Position numbers and translations under genes: made by a program. Below the pieces are notes generated by a model that was not told the DNA's origin, searched no databases, and saw only the letters and a list, made by a program, of their open reading frames with translations. Shown here in pieces: positions 10,514 to 22,126 of a stretch of 64,000 nt of DNA. Within the stretch, counting starts at the first letter, position 1, and every line of letters begins with the position of its first letter. This DNA is from Antedon mediterranea (taxonomy: Eukaryota; Echinodermata; Crinoidea; Comatulida; Antedonidae), in contig NC_092678.1 of assembly GCF_964355755.1 (NCBI RefSeq), forward strand, positions 25,090,365-25,154,364. Reading direction: 5' to 3'.

Positions 10514-13500
10514 ATGGCAAACAATGAACAGGATCAGGTTTGTGTAATATTATGTGCATCTTAAATCACAATTATCTCTGTAATACTATCTAGGTATGGA
10601 TGGGTAACTAATAATCAAAACAGCCTAGCCTAGCTAGCTAGGCTAGCCTAGTAGAGACCGCCCTCCCCTAGCTAGTCACTCGCGATCCTCCTACTTAGTT
10701 TAGGTGGGTGTGACTGTGAGTCTTGAACTCTACGCCTGCTGGGCCTAACTAGCGCATCTAGGGCTAGACTAGGAAGAGGTAGACCTAGATAGAGTTCGAG
10801 ACTGAGGAGAGCCTTTATATTTTGTATACGGAAGGCTAGGCTAAGCTACTGTATAATTTATTTTTAGACATTAATTTTTCGCCGTAGTTAGGATTCCGGC
10901 ACCGGAACTCAACTGCCCAGCGTTAGGGAATCCGACACGCTATTGCGCATGCCCAGAGCGAGGTAATCGGCGACTCTATACTTATCATCAACAGCGATGG
11001 ATCATTTCATAGCTGCGCCACACGGCGAACTAGCCTAGATGCCTACTAATACGGGCTGCCAGTTAGACGTGACCAATGGCCCTATTTATTTTGTAATTAA
11101 AAAGTGGTTGCTTCATTCATATATAAACTTCATATCATTATGAATTATATAATTACATGACTAGTTTTATGATTTTTCATAACGCATTATACTGTACATA
11201 ACAACATGCAATCACAAGTTGATTTGTTGACGGCAGCCACCGCGTGGATGTGAAAAAAACTGTTCGGGAAGTCAGGGTCGCAACGCTAAAAACAGCATTA
11301 CGATTCTTAGATAGATACTGATACTTATTAATATCATTATAATTATTTTAACGCGTGGCGTAGTCGTATTTTAATTATTAATTCATGTATGGCATACTGT
11401 AGGCCAAGTTTCATCCATTGCTCTCTCGCTTGCGCAACGACTATCTAGGCTACAGTAAATCCCTATAACACTCCGACTCTCGGTGGTGTGGTGTGTGTGG
11501 CACTATAAGTGCAAGCTATAATTCACTTCCCAGAGCTATGGGCATGCCCAATAGCGTGTCGGATTCCCTAACGGTGGGCAGTTGAGTTCCGGTGCCGGAA
11601 TCCTAACCACGGCGTTAATTTTTACTTATTTATTCAACTGCAAAAGAAGATTGAATACAGAATTCTAAATTAAATTAGTTAGGCCTAGTAGGCTAGGCAA
11701 TCACATCCAATGCGATAACAAATATTTAAATATGTATAACTTAAAATGTTAACAAATTAAAGTAAAAAGATGTTTATTTTTACTCGGGGTACCCGAGTCT
11801 AGTACTTACTCATTTTTTACTCGGGGTACCCGAGTCTAGTACTTACTCATTTTCTCCTCCACCATCTGGACACTATTGAGTAAAAAGTGCGATTTTTAAA
11901 GTACTACTCCTCCCTTATTAGTTGTAGTATTGAGCTGGGATTTGGCATGAACATACTACAGGGACATGTCCTCAAAGCTATAGAGCCGGATTTTTAATTT
12001 TTTGTTAATTAATTTGTTTAATTAAGAATCCACAATGTGTGACACACACCACAGCGTTATGTAGTTATATGGTTATATGCGGCTTCTTGGCGTAGTGGTT
12101 ATCACGTTTGCTCAATACGCAGAAGGTACCTGGTTCGAGCCCGGCCTAAAACTTTTTTTTTAAACTTTATGGTGAAAAGTACTGTATACGCAATATGATA
12201 ATTATACACAGTATATCTTATTATTATTTTTTTAAATACTTATTTTGTGTAATCGGTAATTATCACTATTACACATGTTTATTTTGCTTTGTGCTTATTA
12301 CCATTTATTTGTAATTTAAATGGATTAAAAAACTTTCTGTAACCCACAATTTCAATGTAAGAGGTTTCGTAGTGTAGTGGTTGTCAAGTCTGCTTAACAC
12401 ACAGAAGGTCCCGGTTCGAGCCCTGGCGAAACCTATTTTTCTTTAACTTTCTAACTGTATACGTCTGTATACAGCTTCTTTTGCTGTACCCCGAGTATTG
12501 CACATTCGTGCTTGTTTTTTCAGCCATGGAGGTTACGAGTCTTACTGGAACCAAAAGGCTTCATAAAAATATTGGAATTTGTAAGTATTTAAAGAAGCTT
12601 AATGTAAATGTTCAATTATAATGTAACATTAACAAATACCAGAGTTCTAGTAATTTTAAAATGCTGATCATTTATTTTTAAAAAAAAACTAAACATTGTG
12701 CTTTAAATTTCTGTAAAAAACTGAGGAATGTGAAATTATCGAGTCGATTCCAGACCTTTGCTGAAACAGTGCAAAAACTAATTCTTTATTTGTTAGTTTT
12801 TTTTTAAATTTTGAATGTGATCACCATGAAAATATTGTAAGAAAAATAAAAGCATATTTTTTTTATTTGTAGATACTTTCTGTGTGTATGTTTGCTACTA
12901 CTGCTGGTTATTCTGATGACTTGTTGTACAACCTATCGTGCCCAACCATGCCTGATGAAAGAAAGATACATATAGAATACCCATTCCAGTAAGTGATATT
13001 AAATTAATTCCTGTCGTTTGATAGGACGATTGTGGGTCACATGACGTGCAATAGTACGTACTATTGAATGATAATTCTATTCCAGTAAGTGCTACTATAA
13101 AATACTAGTAGATTTGATTAGTGTAAATGCAAGCATCGCAACAAATCACTGTAAATAATTAGTGTGACCCTTTTTTATGTTTTTTAATTTCGAATCCAAT
13201 TTTAAAATCAGTACAGTACTGTGATAGTGAACAGTGAAAGACAAATATATAAACTGTTAACAAATTTCACCTTCAAGTTATTCACACGTGACACTGTCTT
13301 TACCTTGCAGACTTAACACTGTGGAAGTACCAGCAGGCTGTACTTCATCTGATGATATGTACCTAGGTGGTGATGCATCAGGAGCTGCTAAGTTTTTTGT
13401 AGCCATTGGTGTACTAGCCTTCCTCTATGTTATTGCTATCACTGCTTGGTATGTGTTTTTGGAACATAAACATTTGGAATGGGATCTGGTCCCTATGGTT

Positions 13501-14613
13501 GTAAGTTTGTTGTTTTCATATTGATGGGTTGTGGATACATAGGGCAGTGATGCATTGTGGTGTGTACCATTATCGTATGTACCATTAGGGTATGTAGCAT
13601 TGTGGTATGTACCATTAGGGTATGTAGCATTGTGGTATGTACCATTAGGGTATGTAGCATTGAGGTATGTACCATTGTGATGTGTACCATTTTGGTGTGA
13701 ACCATTGCGGTGTGTAGTATTCCATTGTGGTATGTACCATTCCATTGTGGTATGTACCATTCCATTGCGGTATGTACCATTCCATTGCGGTATGTAGTAT
13801 TCCATTGTGGTATGTACCATTCCATTGTGGTATGTACCATTCCATTGTGGTATGTACCATTCCATTGTGGTATGTAGCATTCCATTGTGGTATGTACCAT
13901 TGTGGTATGTACCATTATCGTATGTATCATGATATGTAGCGTTGTAGTGTGTACCATTCCAGTGTGGTGTGTAGCATTACGGTGTGTAATGCAAGTAGGC
14001 CAGAACATTACACCACAACCATTTCTGTATTAATAAATTTATTTAAATTTCAGGATTTTGGAATTCATTGTGTATTTACATTCATGTTCTTCATTGCATC
14101 TTGTGTGTGGGCTGCAGGTGTGAATGAGGTCAAAGATCACACTGATTTTGACAACATGAAAGCAGATGTTTTAAAGGATCAGTGTAGTGGTAATCAAACC
14201 TGTAAATTAACTGAGGCACTTAGCTTTGCATCACTTAATGTGTCTTTGGTAAGAATGTTTCTTGATAATATTTATTTTTTATGATTCTAGTTATTTGCCC
14301 AAGTAAAAATATTCTTTTTTACTAAAAGTGACAAATTTGAACAATCAAGTCTTTAAGTATGTACGATTATGATTGCAAAAGTGAAAAAGCTTTACTCCAC
14401 GGTCTAGTGTGCATTGGTAGTTTTTTTTTAAATTCAAAAATAATTTCTCATTTAATATTTCAGTTGTTTGGTTTCCTGAATGTAGTAGTATGGGGTGGAA
14501 ACTGCTGGTTTGTTTACAAGGAAACATCTCTGTTTGGTAACAAGCGTGATACTGGTAACGGAGCCACAGGACCACCAGATCAAAAGGTGGAAGTACCAAC
14601 AAACACGATTTAA
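10514..14613 (+). CDS. Synaptophysin-family vesicle membrane protein, 243 aa, six exons
   Basis: Exons: 10514-10537, 12524-12580, 12873-12988, 13311-13500, 14054-14248 and 14464-14613 (TAA). All donors are GT, all acceptors AG, and the phases join to 732 nt. The protein follows the synaptophysin/SYPL plan: EPKGFIKILEF into TM1, a lumenal loop with LSCPT and IEYPFQ, TM2 (AAKFFVAIGVLAFLYVIAI), TM3 (FTFMFFIASCVWAAGVNEVK), a second lumenal loop with paired Cys, and TM4 with LFGFLNVVVWGGNCWFVYKE. Family members are four-TM MARVEL-type proteins of synaptic or other transport vesicles. The C-terminal tail is short, unlike the Tyr/Gly-rich tail of neuronal synaptophysin, so SYPL or synaptoporin-like is as likely. 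Exon 1 is only 24 nt (MANNEQDQ). It was chosen for its ATG, its good donor and the phase fit, and is the least certain exon. Intron 1 hosts a MULE-like element and tRNA-like sequences; intron 4 hosts a minisatellite. Confidence 0.85.
10880..11614. mobile_element. Non-autonomous MULE-like DNA transposon, 735 bp
   Basis: Terminal inverted repeats of about 80 bp begin CGCCGTAGTTAGGATTCCGG on the left and end in the complement of CGCCGTGGTTAGGATTCCGG on the right. Only a handful of mismatches occur over the arms. Both ends are flanked by the same 9-bp sequence TTAATTTTT (10871-10879 and 11615-11623), a perfect target-site duplication. There is no transposase frame inside. Long TIRs with a 9-bp duplication fit Mutator-like elements; Merlin-like (8-9 bp) is the alternative. 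Confidence 0.85.
11776..11852. repeat. Tandem duplication with GGGTACCC dyad
   Basis: Two direct copies of about 40 bp, each with the dyad ACTCGGGGTACCCGAGT followed by CTAGTACTTACTCATTTT. Confidence 0.8.
12081..12152 (+). tRNA. Degenerate tRNA-Val-like sequence (likely pseudogene)
   Basis: Retains GCGTAGTGGTTATCACG (A box region) and GGTTCGAGCCC (B box). The acceptor arms do not pair, and the anticodon loop is TCAATAC where tRNA-Val(AAC) would have TTAACAC. Confidence 0.5.
12363..12434 (+). tRNA. tRNA-Val(AAC)-like gene
   Basis: The 7-bp acceptor stem GGTTTCG/CGAAACC pairs perfectly. Other parts are the D-arm GTGTAGTGGTTGTC, the anticodon loop TTAACAC (anticodon AAC) and the T-arm CCCGGTTCGAGCCCTGG. 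There is one mismatch in each of the anticodon and T stems and T at the discriminator position, so it may be a decayed copy. It lies in sense within intron 1 of the synaptophysin-like gene. Confidence 0.65.
13003..13072. repeat. Family D repeat, copy 2
   Basis: TGTGGGTCACATGACGTGCA then ATAGTACGTACTATT, the same segment as at 9225-9300. Confidence 0.65.
13536..13990. repeat. 20/30-bp minisatellite in synaptophysin intron 4
   Basis: Units of ACCATTCCATTGTGGTATGT (20 bp), preceded by 30-bp composites of ACCATTAGGGTATGT and AGCATTGTGGTATGT. The array starts about 36 bp after the donor of exon 4, and each unit carries GGTATGT in the sense strand. Long open frames on both strands here come from the repeat. 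Confidence 0.9.
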
Positions 14614-16039
14614 GCACTCAACAATACACTGGTGGTAGTCACAAATTGGCATTGAATTTGTCTCTCGCGCAGCACAACAAGGGCGACATGTTAGATATCG
14701 TTACTTAAGTAGAATTATTCTTAGCGATCTAAAAAAATCAAAACCAAAAATGTTGATTAATTACAGTGCAAACAGGAGCCTTACCTGTGGAGTTGCTCAA
14801 CCAAGTCTTTGTATGTGTTTTACAGTGCAAACAGGAGCTTAGTCTTTGTATGTGTTTTCTTAGTTTACACTATTTTATATATTCATTTTGTTGTAGTTTA
14901 GGTTTTTGTATCATTTTCAATATGTTGATATTCTGATTAATTAATGTAATTTTTATTTACTTTGTATAAATTTGGGAATAATTTCGCCAGTGTAGCATAG
15001 TAAAACGCTATACAAAAACAACCTTATTGATACACATTTCTAAAATTATGTAGCAAAAAAAAAATTTTTTAGTTTTTCCTGTAAGTATGCTTCCATATTA
15101 TTATATAATATCATTTTAACATTTAGTGCCTATCACACTATTTACATTCAAAGCATTTATTTTTTGGCTCAAACTTTCGGAAGTATATCCACATGTTAGG
15201 AAATTTCGTAGTTATAACAGCCGGTAAATACATTTTTTTTTAGATAGCCAAGAGGCAGAGACCACCTTTGAACAAGGTGCACTTTCATGTCAATAAAATA
15301 ATATGTATTCATTTTAATCCATCAAGAAGAGGGTGTATGTATTATAAAATTGTAGTAAGATTATCATTTTGATGATTAAAAATGACATTTTGCACAATTT
15401 ATTTGTGCATATTATAAAATTATGCATATTATAAAATTAGGCATGTGGATCCATGATTTTCTATAAAAATTAGGATTTAAATTTGTTTAAAAATGTATTG
15501 TCCCCCAAAATCATGAAAAATAAATATTTTTAAAATTGGACTTTGAATAGGTCATTTTGCAGTTTTAATGAAGTTGTTCACTTCCATAAGAAAAAAAAAC
15601 GGGGGAAAAATTATTTCACCTATAAAAAGACAAAATAAACAGTTAAATTACCCAAAAACTCATTGTCTTCCAGACAATTTGACCATTTTTTGCTTTAAAT
15701 TACATTTTTCTCAGGTAAATAAATTTTTTTCAGACCCAATTTTTGTGAGAGTGAATAACTATTATGTGACATTAAAATAACATATTCAACAAAAAAATTT
15801 AAAAAAATATTTTTTTAGGGGGACAATATGATACAGTACAGTAATATTTTATTCATAATCAAAGATAAACATACCCTAAATAAGTAGATTTGTTATTCAT
15901 GATTTGTTCTTATATTACTTATTAATTCTTATATAAAATCTTAGTTTTAAAATCCCAGCCTTCTGTTGTTATTTTGTTATTTACAACAAAAACTATACCA
16001 GTAATGCAGTATATATGTCACAAAAAAAAAGTGTCAAAA
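14614..16039. other. Probable 3'UTR and AT-rich spacer
   Basis: Follows the synaptophysin-like stop codon. It has a 23-bp direct repeat near 14763-14840 (ACAGTGCAAACAGGAGC) and an AATAAA near 15293. The rest is A/T-rich sequence leading to the 3' end of the LINE. The open frame at 15568-15780 is low-complexity and I do not regard it as a gene. Confidence 0.5.
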
Positions 16040-16194
16040 CTTTATTCAGTATTCAGTATTTATTGGTACTCACTTTCGAATCAGTGGCACACACCTTTCG
16101 GTGGTGCGTCCATACAAATATAAACAACAACATATAAAAGGAAAATGATGATAAAACTTACATAATTAACTTACAAAAAAAAAAAAAAAAAAAA

Positions 16195-16640
16195 ACAGAA
16201 TAAAGGTACAATAGGTGAACAGTATAAATAATACATAATCATGATAAAATTACTACATAAATCGAAATAAGCACAAATATATGTTTATAATATGTACTTG
16301 AAATTATAGATATAGCAAACAGCAAGTACAAGATTTTATTTGTTTAATGATTAGTTATTGGTATATCTAACTGGTCTATCAATGTATAAACTAAATAAGC
16401 TAAAATGTCAGACTGAGAAAAAAAAAAAACAAAAAAAAAAACTTATACATAGAAAATAAAACTAAAAAACAATTGGATAACAGTATAACGATACAATAGG
16501 TCAAAAGTATAAATAATACATAATCATGATTATTTTTACAAAAATCGAGATAAACACAAATATATATGTTTATATGTATTTGAAGTTAGATAAGCAAATA
16601 AACTAGTTTATCAATGTAAAAGCCAAATAGGCTAATTATT
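16195..16640 (-). repeat. Imperfect duplication in LINE 3' region
   Basis: Two segments (about 16195-16435 and 16443-16640) share AGTATAAATAATACATAATC, ACACAAATATATATGTTTAT and related text, separated by A-rich runs. This looks like a duplicated 3' tail unit, which is common in LINE 3' regions. Confidence 0.6.
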
Positions 16641-19600
16641 GGGGTAATGTTGGTAATTTCTTATATATATCTAACCTGGTATCCCAGGCACTTTGTAGGT
16701 ATTTTTTACAAGCCAAGTCAAAAATTTCCCCAAGAACAACGTTTTCATTATATAAATTGTCTAATAACAAATGTAATTTCATTTCAGAGGTTCCTTCGTA
16801 GAAAGATTTCCAATAATGTTCAAACCCGTTATTCATTAATTGTAATTTCATTGGGTAGAAGATTTCTTCTCTTAATTTACTAAATGTATTACATTCTAAC
16901 ATAAAGTGTGCGATAGTTTCAGTGTCATTATTGCAGAGTGCACACATACCCGTACTCGTGGGTGACCATGACTGTTTCCTACCTTCAAGGTTTAGAGAGT
17001 TCGATCTCGCCTTAAATTTCAAACAACTTCTTTTAAAGTCATTTTTGTAAAGAAGGTATGGTTCTAGTATCGGTTTATTCTTGTACAATATATATTGTGT
17101 CAGAGAAGATTTTGATTGTGCTCTCTTCTGCCATTCGTTATTATCGATATCTTTGTTCTTGCATTTAAATTGAGTTAACCACTTACCAGGTGATTCGTTG
17201 GTGAACATATCACCCATGTTACATTTATGTAAGGCTTCTTTAACCTGATTTAACCATCCCCATTTTAATTTATCTTCAAGAATGTTTATGGCGTTAAAAA
17301 TCACATTGGACCATCTGTCCTTCTCCATGTTTTTTAGGCGGTTAAAATATTTAATCCGAGAGTAGTTTTGAAGCGATTCTAGTGATTGCCAGCCCAAGTC
17401 ACCATATAGAGCCTCTTTTGCAACGTTACGCGGAGCCTTAAGAATGGTTCTCGCCATTAAAAACTGCAGGTTTTCAACTTTTGCCATTGTTGTTTTTCCG
17501 TTACAGTACCAAACTGAGCATGCGTAATTAATGGTAGGGATTCCGATAGATTTCCATAATAGGTCCCCGTAATAAATTCTGTTAAAATCATCTTGTTCAT
17601 TTATAATGGATTTAATATAGGCCTATGCAATGATGCGATTACCCTTCTTGATAACTTCGTCTATGTGAAGATTGTCCGACAACGTACGAGAAATATATAC
17701 TCCCAAGTATTTGTATTTATCAGTTTCTGTTATAGAATTGTTTCCTAACCTCCATTTTCTATATAAGTTGGTCCTTTGTCTTGTGATAAGGACATTTGAT
17801 TTATCATAATTAAATGACATTTTCCATTCTTTAGCAAATTCTGTAGTAGTTTGTAGGAGCATTTTAAGTTCCTTCTCGTTTTCTCCTATTAGCACGACGT
17901 CGTCGGCCCATAATAAACAATTAATTTTAGTGTTAAAGATGTTAACACCTAGATCTGAGTTGTTAAGCATTATACGTAATTCATTGATGTATATTGAGAA
18001 GAGTGTTGGCGATAACGAGCATCCCTGTTTAACACCTTCATCGATATCAAATAACTCCGTCTCTAAATTAGCAAATTGGACCTTACATTTAACATTCTCA
18101 TATAAATTTTGTACGATATTAATTAGGTTACTTTTTATACCGATTCGGCGTAATGCTTTTATTAGTCCTTCTCTCCAGACTGTATCGAATGCTTTTCGGA
18201 AATCAAGAAAAGCCAAAAATGACTTTTTACCCTCGGCTTGTCGAGTAGCTATCAAGCTTTTAAGGGTGAAGATATGGTCTTCACATTGTCTATCTTTACG
18301 GAAGCCCCCTTGTGCTTCGGTTAATAAATCATACTCTTCAAGAAATTCTGATATTCTTCGAGAAATTATTCGGCTATAGATCTTAGCAATGCATGAGTTT
18401 AAGGTAATTCCTCTATAGTTATCTAAATTTCGCCGGTCGCCTTTTTTAAATATAGGAACTATTGTGCCGTTGTTCCATTCATCTGGTATACATTCGAGAT
18501 GGGAGAGCCTTTTAAACAGTTTATACAGTGTTGCAACAATTGTGTTACCGCCGTTTTTTATCAATTCGTTAGAAATATTATCATTGCCCGGGCTTTTGTT
18601 GTTTTTACATAGGGAGACTGCGTATTTTACATCTTCACATGAGAATTCGAGTTTATCCAGAGTAGCGGTTTGAAAATTCATGTTGTAGCTGTCAGCTAAA
18701 TTGTCATTAAATAGATCATTCTCTACATCTAAGTTTTTCTTACCTAAGGTATTAAAGTAATTGGTTAACGAGGACTTAATTATGGGTGCGTCTGATGTTA
18801 CATTGTCCGTTCCCGGAATTATTATAGATGTAACATTGTTTGTTCGTTTATTTCCTTTTAAAACTGACCAGAAGTCTCTAGACTGAGGTCCGCCTTTTTC
18901 CATTATTTTTGAACATCTATCCATCCGGATTTGCATCATTTTTTGTCTAATTAATGTTTTACATTCGTTTCGTTTAGTTTGATAATCTTTCCAGAGATTA
19001 TCTCTTATAGTTTTATTAAAGTCAGAATTAGTTTTGTTCTTACAATATATTCGGTGTGCTCGACACGCTTTTTTTCGTTTTTCCATTGACTGTTCAATAT
19101 CACAATCAAACCATTGTTTACTTTTTCTGGACTGTTTTTTATAGCCTATTGTCTCTTCGGCAGCAGACACTACAAGGCGTTTCCACGATTCCCAAGCTTC
19201 GTTAGCATTTAAATGGGCTGGGTCCCAGTTAGTGAATTTAGATTCAAGGTCCTCTTGGAACGTTGTCCAATCGTGGTTATACTTTATATCCCATCGTTGT
19301 TTAAATGTTTCAGGGATTGTGTTATTATTATTAAATGATTCCACATTCATATCAATTATAATCATGTTATGATCGCTACCTATGTGAAAGTTACATTGGT
19401 CATCTATCATGAATTCATTTATATCTTTTTGAATATTTGCTGATACAAGACCATAATCCAAAACACTTTTATGTTGATTCTTTACCCACGTAAATACTCC
19501 TGTACATTTTTCACTACCGTTGAGGATAAACAGATCACCATCATTACTAAAATCAATAAGTCCTTGACCATTATAGTTTATAGATTCGTCTCCATCGTTA

Positions 19601-20307
19601 ATCAAGTGACCAATTTTGCCGTTGAAATCTCCAAGAATTATTATTTTAGCATCATTGTCATTTTGAGAGATCTCTAAATTTTCCGCTAATAAGGAGACAA
19701 ACATCTCATCAGTCAAGTTGCGATCGGTTCCTTCACATGGAAAATAAACTAAAGCTATGTAATATATTGAATTGGTAGAACTATTAAATTGCACTTTTAC
19801 CCATAGTCGTTCGAGGGTATCACATCTCGTATCTAATACATTGTCATCTATGATCTTAATGTCGTCCCTAATTAGGAAGCCGATCCCGCCTTGACTTTTT
19901 TTAGTATATGATGATCTATTTTTCCCAATCCAATTGTAACCTTTGATTTGTATTTCTTCCTTATCTTTTAGAAATGATTCGACTATTCCAAATAAATTAA
20001 TTTTATTGATGTTTACAAATTTTTGGATATCATACTTTTTGCTTTTGTAGCCTCTGATATTATTGTATGCTATTTTAATGTTAGTATTAGTATTACATGA
20101 TTTAGATTTCTTTTTACCTCGTCTAACTTTAACATGTTTATGATTAATCTTATTTGGAGGCACGTAGTTTAACATAGGATCAGGATTTACACTATTGATA
20201 CTAGCGATATCTTCGCTATTTTTGTTAATTGTTATCTCATTTATACAGGTATTGTTATTACATTCGTCAATTAAGAAATCGTATATATTGTCATGATTAA
20301 AAGACAT
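16636..20307 (-). CDS. LINE ORF2: endonuclease and reverse transcriptase, one in-frame stop
   Basis: A single frame of 1,224 codons from ATG 20307 to the stop at 16636, broken only by a TAG at 17622-17624. N-terminal apurinic-type endonuclease: YNNIRGYKS, the Glu of GIVESFL, ILGDFNGKIG, VLDYGLVS and IGSDHN, so the catalytic residues are in place. RT domain: KSPGNDNISNELIK, GTIVPIFKKGDRRN, LDFRKAFDTVW, GVKQGCSLSPTLFSIYINEL and LLWADDVVLIG (WADD replacing the usual Y/FADD). The C-terminus has a CALC..HFMLEC Cys/His motif after the stop. The stop lies in GCATAGGCCTATATT. Removing the 6-bp AGGCCT would leave an open codon there, so the break looks recent. Confidence 0.9.
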
Positions 20308-20370
20308 TACATTACCCCGCAGGTTTCTCCTGGTTGGTTCAGGATCGGCGTTTACTTCATTGCCTGTTTC

Positions 20371-21612
20371 CTATGGAAGTCGACATTGATAGTTCTTATG
20401 TCCAAATTCGAAGCATCCGTGACATTGTACTGGTTTACCATGTTTACAGTCTTTCATCTGATGGTTCCTTTCACCACAGTAGTAACATCCGGTTCTGTTT
20501 GTTTGTATTTGTCTACTATTGTGTCGATAATTTAAGTTAGTGTTTGGACGGTGCTGTTTGTTGCGATATCCCTGTGTTCCTATCGGCGACGAGTAGTGGC
20601 CTGATGAAGTTCGGTGCGATTTGTTTGTTTCTTTATCTTTCACAATCCTGTGTACTTTGTTGATATTGGTCAGTAATTTCTTCGTTCCGTAGTTGCTGAG
20701 GTGAAGTCTACTCCTATTGAGGGATCCACTTTCACATTCGTTATTGTACAGTTTGAAGGTTGTGTCGTTGTCAATTATTTTACAGTCCTCTTTTGACGCG
20801 ATTCCTTTGATTTCCCTGTTCAGTTTGTCTACTCTACCTTGATGTTCCATAACATCTTGTCTAGGACATATTGTTGATAATATAATGGATGTGCTGGGCG
20901 ATTTCGTTTTAACATCCTGTATTATTTGTGCGAACTCGTTTGGGGCGTTGTTTGCATCCTCGTCTTTTGTGCAGTCGTTCGTTCCGCCATGAATTATTAT
21001 GGTATCAAAACTGTTCGCGTCTAGTGATCTCAATGATTCTTTTATATCTTTCATTTTTGCTCCGGGTAGACAAGAAACTTTAGTCTTCAGCAATCCTCTT
21101 TCATTAATATTCTTGATTATTGAGTCTCCTATAATAAGGGTGTCTGTGTTCAATGGTATACCATTTGTTCTTTCGTGTAGATCTTTGGTACGGTCATTCT
21201 TTGTTTGGTCACACATAGCATTGCGTTGCAGTTCTAAGTCATCTTTTAGTTGTTTATTTTCCTGTCGAAGAATGTTATTTTGCTCTTTGATCTCATTGAT
21301 GATTTTAAATTGTTTATCTAATGATTTTCGTAGTGAAGTTATAGTGTTTGGTATTCCTCTACATGATTCGCAAAACCAACTGGTTGCTCGCTTTCCAGTT
21401 GCGGAGATTCCAATACATTGTGGGTGAAAATCAGTTTGGCAAAATGAGCATTCGATGCTTTTTCCTTTGGCGATATGATTTAACATACAATGCTCTACAC
21501 ATTTAATCGTCCGATTAGTGATACTAGACGTGCTTGTTGAAGGTTGTTGTGATTTGGTTTGCGAGCTTTGAGGGGATTGAGGTCTCGGAGGTGTTCGGTT
21601 TGTAGACGCCAT
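20371..21612 (-). CDS. LINE ORF1: PHD finger, coiled coil, SGNH esterase and zinc knuckles, 413 aa
   Basis: Intact from ATG 21612. An N-terminal Cys/His cluster (CVEHCMLNH, CSFCQTDFHPQC, WFCESC) reads as a PHD-type finger. A coiled coil follows (KIINEIKEQNNILRQENKQL). An SGNH hydrolase domain has the GDS nucleophile (TLIIGDSIIKN), the GGTND block and a C-terminal His (RLHLSNYG). Two CCHC knuckles end the protein (CYYCGERNHQMKDC and CHGCFEFGHKNYQC). CR1-type ORF1 proteins bind the element RNA; the role of the esterase is not settled. The gap to ORF2 is 63 bp. Confidence 0.9.
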   Translation of the reverse strand: MASTNRTPPRPQSPQSSQTKSQQPSTSTSSITNRTIKCVEHCMLNHIAKGKSIECSFCQTDFHPQCIGISATGKRATSWFCESCRGIPNTITSLRKSLDKQFKIINEIKEQNNILRQENKQLKDDLELQRNAMCDQTKNDRTKDLHERTNGIPLNTDTLIIGDSIIKNINERGLLKTKVSCLPGAKMKDIKESLRSLDANSFDTIIIHGGTNDCTKDEDANNAPNEFAQIIQDVKTKSPSTSIILSTICPRQDVMEHQGRVDKLNREIKGIASKEDCKIIDNDTTFKLYNNECESGSLNRSRLHLSNYGTKKLLTNINKVHRIVKDKETNKSHRTSSGHYSSPIGTQGYRNKQHRPNTNLNYRHNSRQIQTNRTGCYYCGERNHQMKDCKHGKPVQCHGCFEFGHKNYQCRLP

Positions 21613-22126
21613 ATTTAAGATTTAATTTAGGATCTATGTCGAATTAATTATTATTATAACTATCATTTGGTATCTGGTTCATTCAGATCGTTCAGATAAC
21701 TTCTTATAATAGTTCTGGAACGTTTTCCGACTTACAGTTATCCAGATAAATATACAGCACCCAGACGGTCTAAATATTTCAATGATGTAGGATAGCTTGG
21801 TTGGCGTGGTCCAGCAGTATTAGCGTGGGCCTAAACAAGCTGTCTATTGTTCTCTATCTATACAGGACGCTATCTTTCCCCAGTGAGAGATGTACACTTC
21901 TGCTACGTTGGCCTTGGAAATTTAGTAAAATAGTTATATGAAAACTCACCATTTACTGCTTATTTTCTCAAGATATAAACTATGGTTGGATTCCTCAAGT
22001 TGAGATATACCTAACGTTATACCTTTTAAATAAACATGTTGTTGAAGACTTGAAGAAATTCAGCTAAATTGAGATTAGAATTTAAACGTCCCGCGTCTCG
22101 TCCCTCGTAGTTCGAGCCTATCAGTA

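Larger units (their letters stand above)
16040..22126 (-). mobile_element. Nearly full-length non-LTR retrotransposon (LINE, CR1-like by ORF1)
   Basis: Carries ORF1 (20371-21612), ORF2 (16636-20307) and an A-rich 3' region. Outer limits are approximate: the right end is set by the neighbouring foldback element, the left by the start of the GGTACTCACTTTCGAATCAG-type end sequence. An SGNH esterase plus PHD finger in ORF1 is typical of CR1-clade elements. The WADD box of the RT is unusual, so the clade should be settled by phylogeny. No target duplication was identified by eye. Confidence 0.85.

Noticed and set aside
13425-14008. Open frames of up to 171 codons (His/Thr/Met repeats) on both strands
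   Set aside because: They are produced by the 20/30-bp minisatellite in the synaptophysin-like intron and include exon antisense.
17930-21427. Plus-strand frames of 68-149 codons across the LINE
   Set aside because: Antisense shadows of ORF1 and ORF2, which have clear domains on the minus strand.
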